DNA from: JANOAR01 sp031411235
GTDB taxonomy: Bacteria > Verrucomicrobiota > Verrucomicrobiia > Verrucomicrobiales > Verrucomicrobiaceae
Length of the DNA stretch: 6,940 nt
Assembly (NCBI GenBank): GCA_031411235.1
Contig: JANOAR010000201.1
Coordinates: forward strand, 1 to 6,940
Direction of reading: 5' to 3'
The position numbers and the translations under genes are program-made. Shown here piece by piece: positions 1-5,372 of the stretch (the first letter of the stretch is position 1; every line of letters starts with the position of its first letter). The notes below the pieces were generated by a model. It had not been told where the DNA came from. It saw only the letters and a list, made by a program, of their open reading frames with translations, and searched no databases.

Positions 1-1659
1 ATGCTCAACTGGAACTCCTCCTCGCTCACCCACGGCTGGCAACGCGGCGTTAACGCTTTTTTCTGGGGCCTTGGCTTCAAGCCGGAAGATTTTGATAAGG
101 CTCAAGTTGGCATTGGTACGCCGCTGCTGGATGGCAACCTCTGCAACGTCCACGCGCATGAGCTGGCGAAGCTGCTGCAACAGGGCTGCAATGATGCTGG
201 CTTGATCGGATTTCCCTTTGGCGTCACGGGGGTGAGCGATAACATCACGCAGGGGCACGAAGGCGGGAATGCCTCGCTGCCCTCGCGCAACATGATCGCG
301 AATGGCGCGGAAATGGTCTGCACCTCGCACTGCTATGACGCCATGATCGGCGTGCATCATTGCGACAAGAATGGCCCTGGATTTGCCATGGCTCTGGCGC
401 GCACGAACATGCCGGGGCTCATCGTCAGCGGTGGCAGCATCTTACCCGGCTGCCATGCGGGCAAGTCGGTGACGATCCTCGATGCCTACGATTCGCAGGC
501 TCAAGCCAACGCGGGGGCGATCACCCGCGAGGAGTCCGAGAGCATCATCCGTGTGGCCTGTCCAGGGGCTGGCGGGTGTGGTATCGCGGCCTCCTTCAAT
601 ACCTGGGGCATCGCTTCTGAAGCCCTCGGGCTGATGCTGCCCAACAGCTCTTCCATTCCTGCGGTGGATGATTTGAAACGTGCCGAGTGCCGCCGTGTCG
701 GCGATGCGGTGCGCCTGCTGCTGGAACGCAATCTGCGGCCTCGCGACATTCTCACCAAGCTGGCCTTCACCAACGCCATGAGCGCCATCGCGGCCATCGG
801 CGGCAGCACCAACGGCGTCATCCACATACTTGCCGTGGCTCGCGAGGCGGGTGTGGACTTCACCCTGCGCGATGTGCAGGCCATCTGCCGCCGCACGCCT
901 GTGCTGTGCAACTTTGCCCCGCGTGGCAAGGGCACCATGGCCGATCTGCATCGCATCGGCGGCACCGCGATGCTGCTGAAGCACTTGCTAAAAGCAGGCG
1001 TCCTCGATGGCAGCGCGATGACTGTCACAGGCAAAACTCTCGCCGAGAACGTGGCCGATGCGCCCGATGTGCCGAGTGACCAGGAACTCATCGCGCCTAT
1101 CGAGGCGCCGTTCAAAGCCTACGCCGACATGCAAGTATGCTTCGGCAATCTCGCGCCCGACGGCATTGTCTTCAAAGTCTGCAACAACCAGCCGCCGCAC
1201 TTCAAAGGCCGCGCGATCTGTTTCACCGAAGCCAGGGCTGTCGCCGATGCGGCACAGGAGGGCCGCATCAAGCCCGGTCATGTCGTGGTGCTGCGCCATC
1301 TCGGCCCTGTCGCCAGCGGTATGCCCGAGGTGCTGGTGGCCACCTCCGCCCTCGCTCTGCCTGAGCTGGATGGCAAAGTCGCGCTGGTCAGCGATACGCG
1401 AGTCAGCGGAGTTTCGCATGGCAGCATCGGCGTGCATTGCTCGCCCGAGGCCGCGGTGGGCGGCCCCATCGGCAGTGTGAAGGACGGTGATGAAATCGAG
1501 TTCGATTTGCTCAAAGGCGAAATCACCGTCCATGCCAATCTGGAGGCGCGGCGCAGCGGTGCGCACGGGATTCGGCATACGCGTGGCTACTTGGCGGACT
1601 TCAGCGCGACGACTTCGCAGGCCAGCGATGGCTGCGTGAGCCAGTACTTGCTGGGGTGA
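1..1659 (+). CDS. ilvD: Dihydroxy-acid dehydratase-like protein (IlvD/Edd family)
   Basis: A 552-residue protein that aligns by eye with IlvD over its full length. Known IlvD enzymes are cytoplasmic Fe-S enzymes that dehydrate 2,3-dihydroxy-acids to 2-keto acids in valine, leucine and isoleucine synthesis. Visible here: the likely cluster cysteines C48 (GNLCNVH), C121 (HHCDKNGPG, with K123 in the metal-binding CDK motif) and C193 (CPGAGGCG). Further conserved blocks are VSDNITQGHEG (78-88), the PNSSSIPA block (214-221), AIGGSTNGVIH (265-275), the FKGRA block (401-405), and SPEAAVGGPIG with DGDEIEFD near 481-502. S469 in RVSG sits where the catalytic serine normally lies. Two blocks are unusual: GCGIAASFNTWG replaces the usual CGGMYTANTM, and SDTRVSG replaces TDGRFSG. 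The ATG is at base 1, so no ribosome-binding site can be seen and a slightly earlier start is possible, although the N-terminus already matches the family's beginning. No other ilv gene is present, so a sugar-acid dehydratase role cannot be excluded. Family assignment is strong; substrate is moderate. Confidence 0.86.
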   Translation: MLNWNSSSLTHGWQRGVNAFFWGLGFKPEDFDKAQVGIGTPLLDGNLCNVHAHELAKLLQQGCNDAGLIGFPFGVTGVSDNITQGHEGGNASLPSRNMIANGAEMVCTSHCYDAMIGVHHCDKNGPGFAMALARTNMPGLIVSGGSILPGCHAGKSVTILDAYDSQAQANAGAITREESESIIRVACPGAGGCGIAASFNTWGIASEALGLMLPNSSSIPAVDDLKRAECRRVGDAVRLLLERNLRPRDILTKLAFTNAMSAIAAIGGSTNGVIHILAVAREAGVDFTLRDVQAICRRTPVLCNFAPRGKGTMADLHRIGGTAMLLKHLLKAGVLDGSAMTVTGKTLAENVADAPDVPSDQELIAPIEAPFKAYADMQVCFGNLAPDGIVFKVCNNQPPHFKGRAICFTEARAVADAAQEGRIKPGHVVVLRHLGPVASGMPEVLVATSALALPELDGKVALVSDTRVSGVSHGSIGVHCSPEAAVGGPIGSVKDGDEIEFDLLKGEITVHANLEARRSGAHGIRHTRGYLADFSATTSQASDGCVSQYLLG

Positions 1660-1716
1660 AGTGCGGCGAGCGCTCCTCGCTTGCGCTCACTGTCTCGCTC
1701 GGTTAGCGGGCACTGC
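1660..1716. repeat. GC-rich leader with short inverted and direct repeats
   Basis: This 57-base gap separates the dehydratase stop from the chosen start of the glycoside hydrolase. It contains a small inverted repeat, gcgag (1666-1670) and ctcgc (1676-1680) around a 5-base loop, overlapping the perfect palindrome gagcgctc (1668-1675). It also has a 9-base direct repeat, tgtctcgct, at 1691-1699 and again at 1718-1726, the second copy overlapping the next start codon. The hairpin has no T-run after it, so it is not a convincing intrinsic terminator. No clear -35/-10 pair was recognised. The purine-rich agcggg at 1705-1710 is a possible but weak ribosome-binding site for the ATG at 1717. Confidence 0.35.
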
Positions 1717-4341
1717 ATGTCTCGCTTTCTCCCGCACTTACTTTGCTGCATCGCTTCGCTTGGCATTGCTGCCGAGCCTATCACGCCCAACACCCCTGGA
1801 TGGTTCCCCTTCACCATCTCGACCCACGACGCCACTGCCACGCCCATCGACCTGACTTGGCTGAATGAGATGCCAGCGGGCAAGTCGGGTTTCCTCCGTG
1901 CGGAGGGTGAGCGCATCGTTAATAACAAGGGCGAGACGGTGCGACTGTTCGGCACGAATTTCTGCGGCGCGGCCTGTTTCCAAGAGGAAGCCATCGCCAA
2001 GAGCATCGCTGCGCACCTCGCAAAAAACGGCATCAACGTGGTGCGGCTGCATCACATGGACAACGGTTGGGGCGACTCCATCATCGAAGACAATGAGGCC
2101 AATAAACTCAGCGCCGACAAGCTCGCAAAGCTGGATCGGCTGATCGCGGAATTCATCGCCAAGGGCATCTACGTGAACCTCAATTTGCACGTCAGCCGCA
2201 CGTATTCCGGCACGCCTGAGGGGGCACCGAGTTACTCGAAGGGGCTCGACCATTTCCACCCGCCGTTCATCGAGCGCTTCAAAGACTACGCGAGGCAACT
2301 GTTGAACCATGTGAACCCGCACACGGGCCGTGCCTACAAGGACGAGCCCGGCATTGCGGTCGTCGAGATGAACAACGAGAACTCGCTGGTGCTCAATCCA
2401 TGGTGGGTCAATGCCCTGCCTGCCCCCTTTAGCAGCGAGTTGCGCGAATTGTTCGTGAAGCACCTGCGCAAAACCTATGCGAGCACCGAGGCGCTGCGCC
2501 AAAGCTGGGGCGTGAACGATGGTCACACGGGGGCAAACCTCATCACGAATGGCGACTTCGCCGCGATGACCAAGGGCTGGGGCGTGGAGCACAACAATGG
2601 CGCGAAGGGTGGCTTTGAAGCGCTTGCGGCTGGGGCAAAAGGTATCCGCTGGACGACCACGCAGAGTGGCAGCGTGGCTTGGTCTATTCAGCTCAGTCAG
2701 CCTGGGCTGCGGTTCGATGAGAAGACTGGCTATCGGCTGAAGTTCCGCGCTCGCAGTGCGCAGGCAGCAACTATCGCTGTGAATGCCCAGAACAGTGCTC
2801 CGCCGTGGGCGAACTTGGGGTTGCAAGAGCAGGTCACGCTGACGCCTGATTGGAAGGATTACAGCTTGGATTTCATGCCGCACAACACGCTGCCCGATGG
2901 ACAGAACCGCATCGCCTTTGGCCTGCTCAATAAAGTCACCAGCATCGACCTCGCCGACGTCTCGCTGTGCTCCGTGCCCAGTGGTTTTTTGAAGCCCGAG
3001 CAGACCTTTGAAGCGAGCAACATCCCGCTAGCCGAGCGCGGCTCGAACGCTGCCGTGAAGAAGGACTTCTTTGCCTTTCTCATCGACCTCGAAGTGGAGC
3101 ACGCGCTGGGCATGAAAGCTTTCATTCGCGACGAGATCGGGGCGAAACAAATGATCACGCACTCGCAGGTGCTCTTTGGCGGTATCGTCGGCGCACGGCG
3201 CGAATGGCTTGTCAGCGACATGGTCGATACGCATGGCTACTGGCATCATCCTTCCTTTCCGCATAAGTCCTGGGACATGGGCGACTGGGAGATCAACAAC
3301 GTCTCGCAGCTCGCTGACGAAGCGGGTGGCACACTCGCTGAGATGGCGATGCAACGCCCTGCTGGCAAGCCTTACAGCGTGAGCGAGTATGACACGCCAG
3401 CGCCGAATGACTACGCCGCAGAGACGTTCCCGCTGTTCGCGGCGATGGCGTGTTTGCAGGATTGGAGTGCGCTGTATCACTTCAACTTCAAGAACGCGGC
3501 GAAGCTGGAGAGCGACCGCATCACGAGCTTTTTCGACTTGCCAGGGCATCCGGGGAAGCAGGCGTTTATGCCGCTGGCGGCGCTGGTATTTAGGAAGGGG
3601 TTGATTGCCGAGATGCACACGCCGACGAGCCTGGATGTGGGCGACGGTAGCATCCTGGACTATGTGGCACAGAAGTCTGGCGATGTATGGGGAAGCTGGC
3701 GCGATCTGTGGGCCACGCCTGGCTTGGCCAATGGCAACCCACCTTTGACGGGTGCCGAGGCTTGGAAACATCGGGTGGACATGGGCCTTTCCAACAAGGC
3801 TGAGCCCATCGGCAAAGGTGATCGCCATCTCGTGATCCTGGGCCACGGCGACATCGCCAAGCCCAAGCACTCGGATGATGGAAGACTGGTGCGAGATACC
3901 CAACTGCCTTGGCTGCACCTCAATGGTGACGGCGCTCAGGTGTGGTCGGGCAAGCTCACGGCTTCACCTGCGAGCGCGGGCAAAGCTCCAGTCTCCGTGC
4001 AAGCCACTGGCCCAGAAGCCAACGCCACAGTGATGCTCGCCGCGCTCGATGGTGCGCCTCTAGCCACGTCCAAGAAGCTCTGGCTCTGTGCCCTCAATCG
4101 TGCGGAGAATCCTGGCATGGGCTGGGATGCGGAGCGCCGCAGCCTTGGCAAGGCCTGGGGCACAGGGCCAGCTTTGGTGCTGGGGGTGCAGGCAAAAGTT
4201 GATCTGCCCGGCGAGGCTGCCGACTGGAAGGTGGAGGCGCTGGATGCAATGGGCACGGTGAAGAGCATTGTCGCGGAGAAGGCAACAGGCTTCGAGATCA
4301 AGGCTGAGCAGAAGACGGTGTGGTGGCTGATCACTCGATGA
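1717..4341 (+). CDS. Secreted GH5-like glycoside hydrolase with inserted CBM4/9-like domain
   Basis: An 874-residue exported protein. The ATG at 1717 is preferred to an upstream in-frame TTG (1681) because it begins a good signal peptide: MSR, a hydrophobic stretch, then a cleavage site near GIA-AEP or IAA-EP (about residue 18-20). Next comes a TIM-barrel resembling GH5 (clan GH-A): RLFGTN (76-81), RLHHMD (110-115), and MNNEN with E221 as the candidate acid/base. An insert follows at about 274-418, opening with NLITNGDF and ending DLADVSL, which looks like a CBM4/9-type beta-sandwich. The barrel then resumes with THGYWHHP (505-512) and SVSEYD, where E557 is the candidate nucleophile. A C-terminal beta-rich region (about 680-874) contains GDGAQVWSG and RAENPGMGWD, a tail often seen in such enzymes. 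It probably cleaves a beta-linked polysaccharide outside the cytoplasm; the substrate cannot be read from sequence. apbE follows after 9 bases. The family is confident, the GH number less so, and I do not recognise a named gene. Confidence 0.82.
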   Translation: MSRFLPHLLCCIASLGIAAEPITPNTPGWFPFTISTHDATATPIDLTWLNEMPAGKSGFLRAEGERIVNNKGETVRLFGTNFCGAACFQEEAIAKSIAAHLAKNGINVVRLHHMDNGWGDSIIEDNEANKLSADKLAKLDRLIAEFIAKGIYVNLNLHVSRTYSGTPEGAPSYSKGLDHFHPPFIERFKDYARQLLNHVNPHTGRAYKDEPGIAVVEMNNENSLVLNPWWVNALPAPFSSELRELFVKHLRKTYASTEALRQSWGVNDGHTGANLITNGDFAAMTKGWGVEHNNGAKGGFEALAAGAKGIRWTTTQSGSVAWSIQLSQPGLRFDEKTGYRLKFRARSAQAATIAVNAQNSAPPWANLGLQEQVTLTPDWKDYSLDFMPHNTLPDGQNRIAFGLLNKVTSIDLADVSLCSVPSGFLKPEQTFEASNIPLAERGSNAAVKKDFFAFLIDLEVEHALGMKAFIRDEIGAKQMITHSQVLFGGIVGARREWLVSDMVDTHGYWHHPSFPHKSWDMGDWEINNVSQLADEAGGTLAEMAMQRPAGKPYSVSEYDTPAPNDYAAETFPLFAAMACLQDWSALYHFNFKNAAKLESDRITSFFDLPGHPGKQAFMPLAALVFRKGLIAEMHTPTSLDVGDGSILDYVAQKSGDVWGSWRDLWATPGLANGNPPLTGAEAWKHRVDMGLSNKAEPIGKGDRHLVILGHGDIAKPKHSDDGRLVRDTQLPWLHLNGDGAQVWSGKLTASPASAGKAPVSVQATGPEANATVMLAALDGAPLATSKKLWLCALNRAENPGMGWDAERRSLGKAWGTGPALVLGVQAKVDLPGEAADWKVEALDAMGTVKSIVAEKATGFEIKAEQKTVWWLITR

Positions 4342-4350
4342 AAGCTGAGC

Positions 4351-5304
4351 ATGATGACGCGATTCCCTCACCTCATCGTTACGGCTTGGCTGTGGTTCTC
4401 CTCTGACCTCATTGCTGCTGAACTTGCGAAACACACGTTCACTCATCCGGCGATGGGCACGTTGTTTCGCATCGACCTCTATGCCGATAAACCTGAGCAC
4501 GCGGCGAAGGCTGCAAAATTGGCCTTCCAACGCGTTGATGCTCTGAATGTTATTTGCTCCGACTACTTGCCGGACAGCGAACTCACACGCCTCTGCCGAG
4601 CGGGCTCGATGCGGGTCAGCGACGATCTCTTCAGCGTTATCGAGAAGTCGCAGGCGATTGCAAAACTCAGCCGTGGTGCCTTCGACATCAGCGCTGGGCA
4701 TATGACGAATCAATGGCGAAGAGCGAAGCGCAAGGGCGTGCTGCCCACGGTGGCGGATAGGGCCAAAGCCAAGGCGTTGACGGGTTTCCAGCTCATCGTG
4801 CTCGATGCCAAAACGAAGACCGTGACATTGACCAAGTCAGGGATGCAGCTCGATCTTGGTGGCATCGCCAAGGGTTATGCTGCGGATGCGGCGCTGGCGG
4901 TGCTGCGTGCGCAGGGCATTGCTAGCGCGGTGGTCGCGGCGAGTGGCGACATCGCCGTGGGTGACGCGCCACCGGGCGAACCCGAGGGCTGGGACATCGC
5001 GGTGCGCACCTTCGCGAGCGCCGAGCCTACGGATCAACTCAAACATCTGCGGCTGCACAATTGCGGCATCTCGACCTCGGGCGATTTGCATCAGTCGGTG
5101 GAGATCGCGGGGCAGAGCTACTCACACATTGTCGATGTGAAGACGGGCCTGGGTTTGACGACGCGCATCGCGTGCAGTGTGATCGCGCCGGATGCGACGA
5201 CGAGCGATGCCTTGGCCACGGCGATGTGTGTGCTGGGCGAAGTGGAAGGCCAACTTATTGCGAAGGCAATGCCAGGAGTGACGGCGACCTTTGCGGTGAA
5301 GTAG
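4351..5304 (+). CDS. apbE: FAD:protein FMN transferase (ApbE family)
   Basis: A 317-residue protein of usual ApbE length. The family uses FAD and a divalent metal to attach FMN to a Thr or Ser of extracytoplasmic proteins such as Nqr/Rnf subunits and FMN-binding domain proteins. Visible motifs: MGTLFRID (35-42), SDYLPDSELTRL, GAFDISAG, the flavin-binding LDLGGIAKGYAADAA (167-181), SGDIAVG (198-204), the GISTSGDLHQ block, SHIVDVKTG (258-266, with H259 in the conserved His position) and TTSDALATAM (283-292, with D286 at a metal-ligand position). The N-terminus is a signal peptide ending near LIAA-E (residue 23). It has no lipobox cysteine, so a soluble exported form is likely rather than the lipoprotein found in some bacteria. 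The stretch NQWRRAKRKG replaces the NLWGFG of many homologues, a variant I associate with Verrucomicrobiota/Planctomycetota. The start at 4351 lies 9 bases after the hydrolase stop; ATG at 4354 is an equivalent alternative. The upstream aaag is a weak ribosome-binding site. Confidence 0.93.
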   Translation: MMTRFPHLIVTAWLWFSSDLIAAELAKHTFTHPAMGTLFRIDLYADKPEHAAKAAKLAFQRVDALNVICSDYLPDSELTRLCRAGSMRVSDDLFSVIEKSQAIAKLSRGAFDISAGHMTNQWRRAKRKGVLPTVADRAKAKALTGFQLIVLDAKTKTVTLTKSGMQLDLGGIAKGYAADAALAVLRAQGIASAVVAASGDIAVGDAPPGEPEGWDIAVRTFASAEPTDQLKHLRLHNCGISTSGDLHQSVEIAGQSYSHIVDVKTGLGLTTRIACSVIAPDATTSDALATAMCVLGEVEGQLIAKAMPGVTATFAVK

Positions 5305-5372
5305 TGCGTCATGGCAGTTCGCCCAGCGACGTTGCGCTGTCGCGTCGTACGGGTTATGGGCAGTCACTACTC
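5305..5372. other. Spacer between apbE and glgX without clear terminator
   Basis: This 68-base gap contains a short inverted repeat, cagcg (5324-5328) and cgctg (5335-5339), around a 6-base loop, with an alternative pairing of gcgac (5326-5330) and gtcgc (5339-5343). There is no T-run, so I do not call a terminator. No convincing promoter was recognised. The gggcag at 5358-5363 is a weak ribosome-binding site candidate, 9 bases ahead of the glgX ATG. Confidence 0.3.

Noticed and set aside
988..1578. A 196-codon minus-strand frame opposite the dehydratase.
   Set aside because: It lies entirely within conserved IlvD sequence and has no motif of its own.
1681..1716. In-frame TTG start adding 12 residues to the hydrolase.
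   Set aside because: The ATG at 1717 gives a compact, well-formed signal peptide; the extension would place a polar Arg/Ser stretch before it.
1717..1773. Lipoprotein signal (LLCC) in the hydrolase.
   Set aside because: The residues before the cysteines do not fit a lipobox, and a normal signal-peptidase I site (GIA-AEP or IAA-EP) follows closely.
1738..2883. A 381-codon open frame on the minus strand opposite the hydrolase.
   Set aside because: The plus-strand protein has clear domains and catalytic motifs across this stretch. The antisense product is rich in Arg, His and Val with no recognisable motif, as expected from GC-rich third-position bias.
3028..3918. A 296-codon open frame on the minus strand opposite the second half of the hydrolase.
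   Set aside because: It overlaps conserved barrel motifs on the plus strand and its product shows no family signature; it is a shadow frame.
5324..5343. Possible terminator hairpin between apbE and glgX.
   Set aside because: The stem is only 5 base pairs with no following T-run.
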